A stretch of DNA of 64,000 bases from Streptomyces griseoflavus (GCF_014649995.1 NZ_BMUC01000001.1:902177-966176); one strand, 5' to 3'. Counted from the first letter of the stretch, positions 16,551 to 25,791 are shown. Made by a program: numbers and translations. The notes: a model not told the origin generated them from the sequence alone.

Positions 16551-17786
16551 TCAGGACGCGACCGACCTCTCCGCGGCACGCACCGGCTCCGGCACCGCGG
16601 CGACCTCGCGCCGCCCCGGTACGGTCGCGCGCCACAGCCCGCGGCCCCCCACCACCGCCGCCGCGACCAGCAGCCCGTTGCGCACCACCAGCAACGACAC
16701 CCCCAGCGCGTCACTCGCCACCACATGGGCGAACCACACCGGGAACTCCAGCACCGTCACCAGGCAGGCCACCAGCACCAGCCCCGCCGGCACCCCCATC
16801 CGGCTCCCCCGGAAGCACAGACAGACCGCGGCGAGCCCCACCAGCCACACCATGTACTGCGGACTGATCACCCGACTCGTGGCCGTGAACAGCAGCACCC
16901 CCACGAACGCCGCGTCCGCGACCGTGTGCGGCTCGGACCGACGCGCCAGCACCCGCCACACCACCAGCCACACCAGCGCCGCCCCCGACAGGAACAGCGC
17001 CCCCGTACTCACCAGGCTCACGTACGGCCCGAGGAACTCCACCGACCCGTAGTTGAGCAGTACCTCGCCCTCCCACCCGTGGTGCCGGGCCACGTGGAAG
17101 ACCAGCGCGCCCAGCGACTCCACCTCCGTCCCCCGGTCCTTCTGGAACGTCAGGAACGCGAACGCCCCCGGCATCAGCACCGCGAACAGAGCGGCGACCG
17201 CCACACCGGTCACCCCCGCCGCCACCCACGCGGCGCGCCGCCGCACCCCGAGCAGCAGCAGCGCCGGCCACACCTTCAGCAACGCCCCGAACGCCGCCAG
17301 CGCCCCCATCAGCCGCGGATGCCGGACCCCGGCCAGCAGCGCGGCCACCGCCACCGCGGTCACCATCACGTCGTAACGCGCGTACACGGTCGGCCCGAGC
17401 AGCGGCACGCCCGCCACCCACACCCACGCCCCGCGCCGCGCCCGCCCGGGACCGCGGCCCGCCCGCAGCAGCAGCGCCAGCGTGACCAGGTCGGCGACGA
17501 GGGCCAGGACGAAGAACGCGGTGGCGTACTCCAGGAACGGCAGCAGACCGGGGGAGAGGATCGCCAGCGCCGCCGCGGGCGGGTACTGCCAGGTCACGTC
17601 GTCCCGCGGGAACGTTCCGGTGCTCAGGACGTCGAACCAGCCCCGGTAGATCACCGACACGTCACTGGTGACGTCCGGCCCCGGGAAGACGATCACCTTC
17701 AGCACGCACAGCAGCAGGGCCGCCCTCGTCAGCGCCCAGATGACCAGGAGCCCTGCGAGTGAGCCTGGTGCGGCCGTCGTCTTCAC
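16551..17786 (-). CDS. polyprenol-phosphate-dependent GT-C family membrane glycosyltransferase (DUF2029-like)
   Basis: 411 aa, about 10-12 membrane helices. Start chosen at GTG (VKTTAAPGSLAG) just before helix 1. RDDVTWQYPPAA and YARYDVMVT in the N-terminal half and SRVISPQYMVWL in the C-terminal half match the GT-C/DUF2029 family of mannosyl- or arabinosyltransferases that use polyprenyl-phosphate sugars at the outer face of the membrane. It is divergent from the PimB-like gene (122 bp gap). Both proteins may act on the same lipid-linked mannoside, which is inference from context. Confidence 0.85.
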   Translation of the reverse strand: MKTTAAPGSLAGLLVIWALTRAALLLCVLKVIVFPGPDVTSDVSVIYRGWFDVLSTGTFPRDDVTWQYPPAAALAILSPGLLPFLEYATAFFVLALVADLVTLALLLRAGRGPGRARRGAWVWVAGVPLLGPTVYARYDVMVTAVAVAALLAGVRHPRLMGALAAFGALLKVWPALLLLGVRRRAAWVAAGVTGVAVAALFAVLMPGAFAFLTFQKDRGTEVESLGALVFHVARHHGWEGEVLLNYGSVEFLGPYVSLVSTGALFLSGAALVWLVVWRVLARRSEPHTVADAAFVGVLLFTATSRVISPQYMVWLVGLAAVCLCFRGSRMGVPAGLVLVACLVTVLEFPVWFAHVVASDALGVSLLVVRNGLLVAAAVVGGRGLWRATVPGRREVAAVPEPVRAAERSVAS

Positions 17787-17893
17787 GTGAACCCTGCCCG
17801 TCCGGTGCGCCGTCGTGAGGGGCCATGATGTCCCGGACACCGGTGTACGTGCCACAGAGCGCCGCCGTGACGGGCGACCAGAACACCGTTCGA

Positions 17894-17899
17894 TAGGGT
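17894..17899 (+). promoter_or_regulatory. -10 box (TAGGGT) before the PimB-like gene
   Basis: TAGGGT ends 8 nt before the ATG at 17908, with no RBS between: leaderless or nearly so. Confidence 0.5.
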
Positions 17900-17907
17900 C
17901 GGCGACG

Positions 17908-19050
17908 ATGCACAAGACCTTGATCGTGACCAACGACTTCCCGCCCCGGCCCGGCGGCATCCAGGCGTTCCTGCACAACATGGCGCTGCGGCTCGACCCC
18001 GAGCGGCTCGTCGTCTACGCCTCCACCTGGAAGCGCTCCCGGGAGGGCGTCGAGGCGACGGCCGCCTTCGACGCCGAGCAGCCCTTCACCGTCGTACGCG
18101 ACCGTACGACGATGCTGCTGCCCACCCCGGCGGCCACCCGGCGGGCCGTCGGACTGCTGCGCGAACACGGCTGCACCTCGGTGTGGTTCGGGGCGGCGGC
18201 CCCCCTCGGCCTGATGGCACCGGCGCTGCGCCGCGCGGGCGCCGAGCGGATCGTGGCCACCACCCACGGCCACGAGGCCGGCTGGGCCCAGCTGCCCGCC
18301 GCACGGCAGTTGCTGCGCCGGATCGGGGAGTCCACGGACACGATCACCTACCTGGGCGAGTACACGCGCTCCCGGATCGCCTCGGCGCTCACCCCCGAGG
18401 CCGCCGCGCGGATGGTGCAGCTGCCGCCGGGCGTCGACGAGAAGACCTTCCACCCCGGCTCGGGCGGTGACGAGGTGCGGGCGCGTCTGGGCCTGACCGA
18501 CCGGCCGGTGGTCGTGTGCGTCTCCCGGCTGGTGCCGCGCAAGGGCCAGGACACGCTGATCCGGGCGATGCCCGCGGTCCTGGCGGCCGAACCGGACGCC
18601 GTGCTGCTGATCGTCGGAGGCGGACCCTACGAGAAGGACCTGCGCCGCCTCGCCGACGACACCGGCGTCGCCGCGTCCGTTCGCTTCACGGGCGCCGTCC
18701 CCTGGTCCGAACTCCCCGCGCACTACGGCGCCGGCGACGTCTTCGCCATGCCCTGCCGCACCCGGCGCGGAGGCCTGGACGTCGAGGGCCTCGGCATCGT
18801 CTACCTGGAGGCGTCCGCCACCGGCCTGCCGGTCGTCGCGGGCGACTCCGGCGGCGCCCCCGACGCGGTCCTCGACGGTGAGACCGGCTGGGTCGTGCCG
18901 GGCGACGACCCGGCCTGGACGGCCGACCGCCTCACCACCCTCCTCGCCGACGGGGAACTCCGCCGGCGCATGGGCGAGCGGGGCCGCGCCTGGGTCGAGG
19001 AGAAGTGGCGCTGGGACCTCCTGGCCGAACGGCTGAAGACGCTCCTGTGA
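17908..19050 (+). CDS. GT4 glycosyltransferase, PimB-like (phosphatidylinositol mannoside mannosyltransferase)
   Basis: 380 aa, GT-B fold. The N-terminus TNDFPPRPGGIQAFLHN has the Gly-rich acceptor loop, and SRLVPRKGQDTLI opens the second Rossmann domain. EGLGIVYLEASATGLPVV is the EX7E nucleotide-sugar motif. These fit PimB (GDP-mannose to PIM1), and the position next to fadD and an NlpC/P60 gene is the same as pimB in mycobacteria by my recollection. Donor and acceptor specificity are inferred. The ATG is chosen because the upstream in-frame extension has no RBS and lies in the divergent promoter region. Confidence 0.88.
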   Translation: MHKTLIVTNDFPPRPGGIQAFLHNMALRLDPERLVVYASTWKRSREGVEATAAFDAEQPFTVVRDRTTMLLPTPAATRRAVGLLREHGCTSVWFGAAAPLGLMAPALRRAGAERIVATTHGHEAGWAQLPAARQLLRRIGESTDTITYLGEYTRSRIASALTPEAAARMVQLPPGVDEKTFHPGSGGDEVRARLGLTDRPVVVCVSRLVPRKGQDTLIRAMPAVLAAEPDAVLLIVGGGPYEKDLRRLADDTGVAASVRFTGAVPWSELPAHYGAGDVFAMPCRTRRGGLDVEGLGIVYLEASATGLPVVAGDSGGAPDAVLDGETGWVVPGDDPAWTADRLTTLLADGELRRRMGERGRAWVEEKWRWDLLAERLKTLL

Positions 19051-19093
19051 CGAGGCTCCCTCCTGGAGCGCCGTCCGGATCGGGGCGTCCCCG

Positions 19094-19120
19094 GGGGCGC
19101 GGGGAACCGCGCGACCAGCC
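19094..19120. repeat. dispersed Streptomyces palindrome in a convergent gap
   Basis: GGGGCGCGGGGAACCGCGCG, then ACCAGCC, with stem GCGCGG/CCGCGC (19097-19102 with 19107-19112) around GGAA. Sequences of this type are, to my knowledge, very frequent at gene ends in Streptomyces. A second copy lies at 1960-1980. It probably also serves as a bidirectional terminator between the glycosyltransferase and acyl-CoA ligase genes. Confidence 0.6.
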
Positions 19121-19173
19121 ACATACGGCCCGCACCCGCGAACGGCGCCCGGGCGGCACCCCGGACCGCGCCC

Positions 19174-20970
19174 CTACTTGGCGTAGATGGCCTCGATCTC
19201 GTGCGCGTAGTCCTTGGCGACGACGTTCCGCTTCAGCTTCAGCGACGGGGTCAAGTGCCCCGACTCCTCGGTGAACTGCGCCGGCAGCACCCGGAACTTC
19301 CGCACCGACTCCGCCTTGGACACCGCGGAGTTCCCGTCGTCGATCGCCGTCTGGATCGCGGCCAGCAGGTCCGTGTCCTCGCTCAGCGACGCCGCGGTCG
19401 AGCCCGCCGGCTTGCCGTGCTCGGCGCACCAACGGCCCAGGAACTCCTCGTCGATGGTGACCAGCGCGCCCACGAACGGCCGCCCGTCGCCGACCACCAT
19501 GCACTCCGCGACCAGCGCGTGCGCCCGGATCCGGTCCTCGATGACCGCCGGGGCGACGTTCTTGCCGCCCGCCGTCACCAGTATCTCCTTCTTCCGGCCG
19601 GTGATCCGCAGATAGCCGTCCTCGTCGAGGGTGCCGATGTCGCCGGTGTGGAACCAGCCGTCGGCCAGCGCCTCGGCGGTGGCGGCCGGGTTGTTCCAGT
19701 ACTCCTTGAACAGGTGCTCGCCGTGCAGCAGCACCTCACCGTCGTCCGCTATCCGGACGACCGACCCGGGCAGCGGCTGCCCGACCGTGCCGATCTTCTG
19801 CCGGTCCCAGGGGTTGAACGCGGTGGCCGCGCAGGACTCGGTCAGCCCGTAACCCTCCAGCACGCTGAAGCCGATACCGCGGAAGAAGTGGCCGAGCCGC
19901 TCGCCCAGCGGGGCGCCGCCGGAGATGGCGTACTCGCCGCGCCCGCCCAGCACCGCGCGCAGCTTGCCGTAGACCAGCCGGTCGAACACCTTGTGCTTGA
20001 TCCTCAGGCCGACCGACGGACCGGACGGCGTGTCCAGCGCCCGGCTGTAGGCGATGGCGGTGTCCGCGGCCTTGTCGAAGATCTTGCCCTTGCCGTCGGC
20101 CTGGGCCTTGGCCCGCGCCGAGTTGTAGACCTTCTCGAAGACCCGCGGTACACCGAGGATCAGCGTCGGCCGGAACGAGGCGAGCTCGTCGGTGAGGTTC
20201 TTGATGTCCGGCACGAGGCCCAGCTTGATCGGCGCCACCATCGGCGCGATCTGCACCATGCGCCCGAAGACGTGCGCCAGCGGCAGGAACAGCAGCACCG
20301 AGCACTCGCCGGTGCGGAACAGCGGCCGCAGCCGCTCCACGATGTTGCCGCACTCGGCGAAGAAGCTGCGGTGGGTCAGCACACAGCCCTTGGGGCGGCC
20401 GGTGGTGCCGGAGGTGTAGACGATGGTCGCCGGGTCGTCGGCCTTCGCGACCGAGCTGCGCTCCTCGACCGTCTCGTCGGTGACGTCCCGCCCGAGCTTG
20501 TTCAGCTCGTCCAGGCCGCCGGCCTCGATCTGCCACAGGTGCTCCAGCGCGGGCAGCCGGTCGCGTACGGACTCCACGGTCGCCGCGTGGGCGTCGAGCT
20601 CCACGACACAGGCGGTGGCGCCGGAGTCGCTGAGGATCCACGCCACCTGCTCCGGCGAGCTGGTCTCGTACACCGGCACGGTGATCGCGCCCGCGCTCCA
20701 GATCGCGAAGTCCAGCAGCGTCCACTCGTAGCGGGTGCGGGACATCAGGGCGACCCGGTCGCCGGGCCGCACACCGGCGGCGATCATGCCTTTGGCGGCC
20801 GCCCGCACCTCGGCGAGGAAGGTGGTGGACGTCACGTCCTGCCACGTCCCTCCCACCTTGCGGGCGATGACGGCGACGTCGGGATGCTGCGCGGCGTTTC
20901 GGCGGACGATGTCGGCCAGATTGCCGTCCGCGGGGACCTCGTACAAAGCCGGAAGGCTGAACTCGCGCAA
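19174..20970 (-). CDS. long-chain fatty acid-CoA ligase (FadD15-like)
   Basis: 598 aa, starting at the TTG that begins LREFSLPALYEVP. AGAGGAG lies about 9 nt upstream of it and no other start fits as well. ATP/AMP-binding motifs are IVYTSGTTGRPKGCVLTHR (P-loop), EGYGLTESCA, and TGDIGTLDEDGYLRITGRKK with the C-terminal catalytic Lys region KNVAP. It adenylates a long-chain fatty acid and couples it to CoA. It faces the PimB-like gene, as fadD15 and pimB do in mycobacteria. Confidence 0.93.
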   Translation of the reverse strand: MREFSLPALYEVPADGNLADIVRRNAAQHPDVAVIARKVGGTWQDVTSTTFLAEVRAAAKGMIAAGVRPGDRVALMSRTRYEWTLLDFAIWSAGAITVPVYETSSPEQVAWILSDSGATACVVELDAHAATVESVRDRLPALEHLWQIEAGGLDELNKLGRDVTDETVEERSSVAKADDPATIVYTSGTTGRPKGCVLTHRSFFAECGNIVERLRPLFRTGECSVLLFLPLAHVFGRMVQIAPMVAPIKLGLVPDIKNLTDELASFRPTLILGVPRVFEKVYNSARAKAQADGKGKIFDKAADTAIAYSRALDTPSGPSVGLRIKHKVFDRLVYGKLRAVLGGRGEYAISGGAPLGERLGHFFRGIGFSVLEGYGLTESCAATAFNPWDRQKIGTVGQPLPGSVVRIADDGEVLLHGEHLFKEYWNNPAATAEALADGWFHTGDIGTLDEDGYLRITGRKKEILVTAGGKNVAPAVIEDRIRAHALVAECMVVGDGRPFVGALVTIDEEFLGRWCAEHGKPAGSTAASLSEDTDLLAAIQTAIDDGNSAVSKAESVRKFRVLPAQFTEESGHLTPSLKLKRNVVAKDYAHEIEAIYAK

Positions 20971-21254
20971 GACTGCTGCTCCTCTTAGGGCGCCGGCGCC
21001 ACGACGTTGTGCGATGCGACGGTGCGGTCCAAGGCTCGGGCGGGTGCTCGCGAATTCACAAGTTGAAATCCCGAGCACGACTGGACTGCCCGGACGTTAC
21101 CCGTCGGTATGGCCTCTGGGACAGGGGGTCCCCGCCAGATGTTCGCTGCGTCACACAGGTTGGTGTTCCATTGCGCACAGTAGTCCACCCCCGGACCGGC
21201 GAGCCAGTAACCGCAGGTAGGCCCGCCATTGTTCACGCGCGCGCGGCACGCGTC

Positions 21255-21260
21255 TACGCT
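21255..21260 (+). promoter_or_regulatory. -10 box (TACGCT) of a leaderless promoter
   Basis: TACGCT ends 8 nt before the ATG at 21269 of the metallophosphoesterase gene. Confidence 0.45.
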
Positions 21261-21268
21261 TGATCGCC

Positions 21269-22066
21269 ATGGCATCCACACCCGACGGGAACCGGCGCAA
21301 TCGCGTCCACGTGGTCAGCGACGTGCACGGCAACGCCCGCGACCTCGCCCGGGCCGGCGACGGCGCCGACGCCCTCGTCTGCCTGGGCGATCTGGTGCTC
21401 TTCCTCGACTACGCCGACCACTCGCGCGGCATCTTCCCCGACCTGTTCGGCGCCGTGAACGCCGACCGGATCGTGGAACTGCGCACCGCCCGCCGCTTCG
21501 AGGAGGCGCGCGAGTTCCAGCGGAGGCTGTGGGCCGGCATCGGCACCGACCGGGCCGCGGCGATCGAGACGGCGGTGCGCAAGCAGTACGCCGAACTCTT
21601 CTCCGCCTTCCCCACGCCCACGTACGCCACGTACGGCAATGTCGACATGCCGCCCCTGTGGCCGGAGTACGCCGGGCCCGGCACGACCGTCCTGGACGGC
21701 CAGCGGGTGGAGATCGGCGGCTGGACCTTCGGCTTCGTCGGCGGCGGGCTGCGCACCCCCATGCGCACGCCCTACGAGATCGACGACGAGGAGTACGCGG
21801 CGAAGATCGAGGCCGTCGGCGAGGTCGACGTGCTGTGCACGCACATCCCGCCGGAGGTGCCGGAGCTGGTCTACGACACCGTCGCCCGCCGCTTCGAACG
21901 CGGCAGCCGCGCCCTGCTGGACGCCATCCGCCGCACCCGCCCCCGCTACTCCCTCTTCGGGCACGTGCACCAGCCGCTGGTACGGCGCATGCGGATCGGC
22001 GCCACCGAATGCGTCAACGTGGGCCACTTCGCGAGCACCGGACGGCCCTGGGCGCTCGAGTGGTGA
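21269..22066 (+). CDS. metallophosphoesterase (calcineurin-like)
   Basis: 265 aa. All blocks of the dimetal phosphoesterase fold are present: VSDVHGN (D-x-H), CLGDLV (G-D), TYGNVDMP (G-N-x-D), CTHIPPEV and FGHVHQP (G-H-x-H). The substrate is not evident; relatives include diadenosine polyphosphatases and phosphodiesterases. The ATG at 21269 sits 8 nt after the -10 box; an ATG 9 bp further upstream is less likely. The spacing to the SRPBCC gene (139 bp with its own RBS) leaves operon structure open. Confidence 0.87.
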   Translation: MASTPDGNRRNRVHVVSDVHGNARDLARAGDGADALVCLGDLVLFLDYADHSRGIFPDLFGAVNADRIVELRTARRFEEAREFQRRLWAGIGTDRAAAIETAVRKQYAELFSAFPTPTYATYGNVDMPPLWPEYAGPGTTVLDGQRVEIGGWTFGFVGGGLRTPMRTPYEIDDEEYAAKIEAVGEVDVLCTHIPPEVPELVYDTVARRFERGSRALLDAIRRTRPRYSLFGHVHQPLVRRMRIGATECVNVGHFASTGRPWALEW

Positions 22067-22205
22067 GACCGGAAGGGCACGGATGTCCCAGGTCGGATGA
22101 GTTCCGGCGGTCCGGCGCACGGTAGCCTTCCGCTGCACGCGCGTGCGCCGGGCGTCCGGCGCACGGCATGACGACTACCGGCCCGCATCTGGAGGAGCCA
22201 CGGCG

Positions 22206-22649
22206 ATGGCGGAACACACCAGCTCGAGCATCACGATCGAGGCGGCACCGGCCGACGTCATGGGGGTGATCGCCGACTTCGACCGCTATCCCGACTGGAC
22301 CGGTGAGGTGAAGGAGGCGGAGGTCCTCAAGACCGACGAGCAGGGCCGCGCCGAGCAGGTGCGTCTCGTCATGGACGCGGGCGCCATCAAGGACGACCAG
22401 ACCCTGGCGTACACCTGGACCGGCGGACACGAGGTCTCCTGGACCCTGGTGAAGTCCCAGATGCTCCGCTCCCTCGACGGCTCCTACGTCCTCGCCCCGG
22501 CCGGCCCCGGCACCACCGAGGTCACCTACCGGCTGACCGTCGACGTCAAGATCCCCATGCTCGGCATGATCAAGCGCAAGGCCGAGAAGGTCATCATCGA
22601 CCGCGCCCTGGCGGGCCTGAAGAAGCGCGTGGAATCCGGCTCCCGGTAG
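22206..22649 (+). CDS. SRPBCC / polyketide cyclase-like lipid-binding protein
   Basis: 147 aa from an ATG with GGAGGAG 10 nt upstream. START/Bet v1-like fold: SITIEAAPADVMGVIADFDRYPDW is reduced here to the hallmark VIADFDRYPDW near residue 30, followed by beta strands ending in a long C-terminal helix rich in Lys/Arg. Such proteins bind hydrophobic ligands in a cavity. It lies 83 bp before an ArsA-like gene, and the same pair occurs in mycobacteria (Rv2185c/Rv2184c, by memory), so the two probably work together, perhaps on a lipid or membrane protein. No ligand can be assigned. Confidence 0.85.
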   Translation: MAEHTSSSITIEAAPADVMGVIADFDRYPDWTGEVKEAEVLKTDEQGRAEQVRLVMDAGAIKDDQTLAYTWTGGHEVSWTLVKSQMLRSLDGSYVLAPAGPGTTEVTYRLTVDVKIPMLGMIKRKAEKVIIDRALAGLKKRVESGSR

Positions 22650-22732
22650 ACCGGCCCGCCCCGGGGCGGACACCCGGCCGGCGCCGGTGACCGCAACCCG
22701 TCCCCGCCCGGCGTCGGTTAGCGTTCACCCCC

Positions 22733-23905
22733 ATGCGCACCCTCCTGATCACGGGCCCCGGCGGCAGCGGCCGCACCACCACCGCTGCCGCCACCGCGCT
22801 CACGGCGGCCCGCGAGGGCACCCGCACCCTCCTGCTCGGCACCGACCGCACGGACACCCTCGGCGCGGTGCTCGGCACCCCCGTCGCGGCCGCGCCCACC
22901 CAGATCGCCCCCGGCCTCACCGCCCGCCGCGTCGACCCCGACACCGGCTTCCGCGAAGACCTCGCCGCCCTCCAGGACCGTGCCGCCTCCGCCCTCGACC
23001 TCCTCGGCGCCTCCCGCCTGGAACCCGAGGAGACCGGCCCCCTCCCCGGCGCGGAGGAACTCGCCGTGCTGCGCGCCCTGCGCGACGCCGCACTCCAGGA
23101 CGACGCGTACGACCTGCTGGTCGTCGACCTCCCGCCCGCCCCCCGCGCCCTCGCCCTCCTCGCCCTTCCCGAGGAACTCCGCCGCCACCTGCGCCGCCTC
23201 CTCCCGCCCGAACGCCAGGCCGCCCGCGCGCTGCGCCCCGTGCTCGGCCGCCTCGCCGGCGTGCCGATGCCCGCGGAGTGGCTGTACGAGACGGCGGCCC
23301 GCCTGGACCTCCAGCTCGCCGCCGTCGAGACCCTCCTCGCCGGCCGCGACACCGCCGTGCGGCTGGTCGCCGAACCGGGCCCCGCGGGCGCCGACGCCGT
23401 CCGCACCGCCGGCCTCGGCCTCGCCCTGCGCGGCCTGCGCACCGACGCGCTGATCGCCACCCGCGTCCTGCCGGAGAGCGACGCCGACAGCTGGCTCGCC
23501 GGACCCGTCGCCCAGCAGCGCAAGACCCTGGACGCGTGGCGCGAGACGCACGACGTCCACCGGGTCGCCCACCTGGGACGCGACCCGCGCGGCGGCGACG
23601 ACCTCGCCGCGCTCGCCGTGCCCGGTGCCGGGACGGGCCGCAGCGCCCCCGACTGGCCGGTCACCGACCGGCTCGCCGACGACGGCGTCCTCGTCTGGCA
23701 CCTCCCCCTCCCGGGCGCCCGCCGGGACGAACTCGACCTGATACGGCGCGGCGACGAACTCGTCGTCACCGCGGGACCGTTCCGCCGCACCGTCCCGCTG
23801 CCCTCCGCGCTGCGCCGCTGCACCGTGGACGGCGCCGCCCTGCGCGAGGACGAGCTGCGCGTCCGGTTCCGGCCGGATCCGGGGCTGTGGCCGCGCACCC
23901 GCTGA
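22733..23905 (+). CDS. ArsA/Get3-like P-loop protein with altered Walker A motif
   Basis: 390 aa. The N-terminus has the deviant P-loop GPGGSGRTTT (residues 8-17): canonical ArsA is GKGGVGKT, so both the signature Lys and the Walker A Lys (here Arg14) are missing. A Walker B-like VVDLPPAP follows near residue 130, and the C-terminal half has a small beta-rich domain ending in RRCTVDGA. A TAGCGT box at 22719-22724 ends 8 nt before the ATG, so the gene may be leaderless. It could bind nucleotide without hydrolysing it; the role is unknown. Its partner is likely the SRPBCC protein just upstream. Confidence 0.8.
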   Translation: MRTLLITGPGGSGRTTTAAATALTAAREGTRTLLLGTDRTDTLGAVLGTPVAAAPTQIAPGLTARRVDPDTGFREDLAALQDRAASALDLLGASRLEPEETGPLPGAEELAVLRALRDAALQDDAYDLLVVDLPPAPRALALLALPEELRRHLRRLLPPERQAARALRPVLGRLAGVPMPAEWLYETAARLDLQLAAVETLLAGRDTAVRLVAEPGPAGADAVRTAGLGLALRGLRTDALIATRVLPESDADSWLAGPVAQQRKTLDAWRETHDVHRVAHLGRDPRGGDDLAALAVPGAGTGRSAPDWPVTDRLADDGVLVWHLPLPGARRDELDLIRRGDELVVTAGPFRRTVPLPSALRRCTVDGAALREDELRVRFRPDPGLWPRTR

Positions 23906-23963
23906 AGCGACCGCGGCCGTTCGGGTACCGTCGATAAGGCCACCCGCAGTCAAGGAGTCCGTC

Positions 23964-24488
23964 ATGAGCGAACAGCTCCCCCCGTTCGACGACGCCGGGG
24001 ACGAGAGCGTCGACACGCCGGCGGACGACGTACGGACGGCCCCCGCCGCGTCCCACGCCGACGCCTGGGCGACCGCGGCCGCCGAGGACCTGGAGGCGGA
24101 GAAGGCCCGCCGCCGCGCTCAGTACGGACCGCCCCCCGGCTCGGCCGCCGAGGAACTGAAGAAGCTCGTCGACGCCGTCGCCGACAAGCTCTCCGGCCTG
24201 CAGTCGCCCCTCCTCGGAGCGGTCGCCGGACCCGCCGCCCAGCAGGTCGTCCGCCAGGTCGTCGAGCAGGCGAAGGCCGCCGTCGAACCCGTCATCGAAC
24301 GCAACCCGGACGTCTTCGACCACCTCGCCGCCGCCGGCAGCGAACTCCTCGCCGCCTACCGCTCCGCCGTGCAGGACCAGGAGCGCCGCTGGACGGCCCC
24401 CGACCCCCGCCCCCGCGACACCGGGGAGCACCGTGACCGGGGCGACGACCCGGGCACCGGGGCCGGCGAGCACATCGACCTGGACTGA
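23964..24488 (+). CDS. conserved actinobacterial protein (DUF5304-like), function unknown
   Basis: 174 aa. Acidic disordered N-terminus (1-50), an amphipathic helical middle (PGSAAEELKKLVDAVADKLS at about 56-75 and QQVVRQVVEQAKAAVEPVIE at about 93-112) and an acidic tail with several Asp/Arg repeats. No signal peptide, no membrane helix. RBS AAGGAG 9 nt before the ATG. It follows the ArsA-like gene by 58 bp and precedes glucokinase; conserved neighbours in Streptomyces. I do not recognise a function. Confidence 0.75.
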   Translation: MSEQLPPFDDAGDESVDTPADDVRTAPAASHADAWATAAAEDLEAEKARRRAQYGPPPGSAAEELKKLVDAVADKLSGLQSPLLGAVAGPAAQQVVRQVVEQAKAAVEPVIERNPDVFDHLAAAGSELLAAYRSAVQDQERRWTAPDPRPRDTGEHRDRGDDPGTGAGEHIDLD

Positions 24489-24614
24489 CCCCACGGTCCC
24501 GGCGGAACACCCATGGTGCCCGCCGCGTCGCCCACCGTACGGACGCCGGGACTTCCCGGGCAGAGCCTCGGGTACCGTTGGCGGTAGCGGGGCTCGACCG
24601 GAACTGAGGGATTC

Positions 24615-25568
24615 ATGGGACTCACCATCGGCGTCGATATCGGCGGCACCAAGATCGCGGCGGGAGTGGTCGACGAGGAGGGCAACATCCTCTCGATCCA
24701 CAAGGTGCCGACCCCGGGCACGCCCGAGGAGATCGTGGACGCCATCGCCTCCGCGGTGGAAGGAGCGCGCACCGGACACGACATCGTCGGCGTGGGCATC
24801 GGTGCGGCCGGATACGTCAACCGCCAGCGCTCCGAGGTCTACTTCGCCCCCAACATCCACTGGCGCAACGAGCCGCTCAAGGAGAAGGTCGAGGCCCGTG
24901 CGGGCCTCCCGGTCGTCGTGGAGAACGACGCCAACGCCGCCGCCTGGGGCGAGTACAAGTTCGGCGCGGGCAAGGGCCACCGCAACGTCATCTGCATCAC
25001 GCTCGGCACCGGCCTCGGCGGCGGCGTGATCATCGGCAACAAGCTGCGCCGCGGCCACTTCGGCGTGGCCGCCGAGTTCGGCCACATCCGCATGGTGCCG
25101 GACGGCCTCCTGTGCGGCTGCGGCTCGCAGGGCTGCTGGGAGCAGTACGCCTCCGGCCGCGCCCTCGTCCGCTACGCCAAGCAGCGCGCCAACGCCACCC
25201 CCGAGAACGCGGAGACGCTGCTCTCCCTCGGCGACGGCACCCCCGAGGGCATCGAGGGCAAGCACGTCTCCATGGCCGCCCGCCAGGGCGACCGGGTGGC
25301 CGTCGACTCCTACCGCGAGCTGGCCCGCTGGGTCGGCGCCGGCCTGGCCGACCTGGCCTCCCTCTTCGACCCCTCCGCGTTCATCGTCGGCGGCGGCCTC
25401 TCCGACGAGGGCGAACTGGTCCTCGGCCCGATCCGCAAGTCCTACAAGCGCTGGCTGGTCGGCGGCAACTGGCGCCCGGTCGCCGAGGTCCTCGGCGCCC
25501 AGCTCGGCAACAAGGCCGGCCTCGTCGGCGCGGCCGACCTGGCCCGCGAACCCGACCCCATCATGTGA
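24615..25568 (+). CDS. glkA: ATP-dependent glucokinase (ROK family)
   Basis: 317 aa, standard ROK length. The N-terminal phosphate-binding loop GVDIGGTKIAAG, the catalytic stretch VENDANAAAWGEY (Asp base) and the zinc-binding CGCGSQGCWEQYASG motif are all present. It phosphorylates glucose to glucose-6-phosphate in the cytosol. In Streptomyces coelicolor GlkA is also central to glucose repression and is regulated after translation; that role is carried over from the known enzyme, not shown here. Promoter-like TACCGT at 24572-24577; RBS TGAGGGA before the ATG. A hairpin follows. Confidence 0.95.
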   Translation: MGLTIGVDIGGTKIAAGVVDEEGNILSIHKVPTPGTPEEIVDAIASAVEGARTGHDIVGVGIGAAGYVNRQRSEVYFAPNIHWRNEPLKEKVEARAGLPVVVENDANAAAWGEYKFGAGKGHRNVICITLGTGLGGGVIIGNKLRRGHFGVAAEFGHIRMVPDGLLCGCGSQGCWEQYASGRALVRYAKQRANATPENAETLLSLGDGTPEGIEGKHVSMAARQGDRVAVDSYRELARWVGAGLADLASLFDPSAFIVGGGLSDEGELVLGPIRKSYKRWLVGGNWRPVAEVLGAQLGNKAGLVGAADLAREPDPIM

Positions 25569-25590
25569 CCTCCGCTCACCCACCCGTCCG

Positions 25591-25622
25591 CGCCCGCCTG
25601 TTCCCTCCGGGGACGGCGGGCG
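25591..25622 (+). terminator. terminator after glkA
   Basis: CGCCCGCC/GGCGGGCG (25591-25598 with 25615-25622), 23 bp after the glkA stop. The rest of the 236 bp gap up to the EEP gene holds only a promoter near its end. Confidence 0.6.
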
Positions 25623-25791
25623 CAGCCGTCGCCGCGCCACCGCTTCGCTCCGCCGGCACAAGGAGGCGCGGGGATCCGGGCTCCGAGCCGTACGGCGGGC
25701 GGGCCCACGGTTCGGGGGTGGCCCGCTCCGGTTGACGAGGCTTTCCCGGGCGGATGGAGCACTGGCCCGGGTCGGTGTGTGACGGTCGGCG

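Noticed and set aside
22719-22724. TAGCGT before the ArsA-like gene as a proven leaderless promoter
   Set aside because: The 8 nt gap fits, but no -35 was seen, so it is mentioned in the gene entry and not listed separately.
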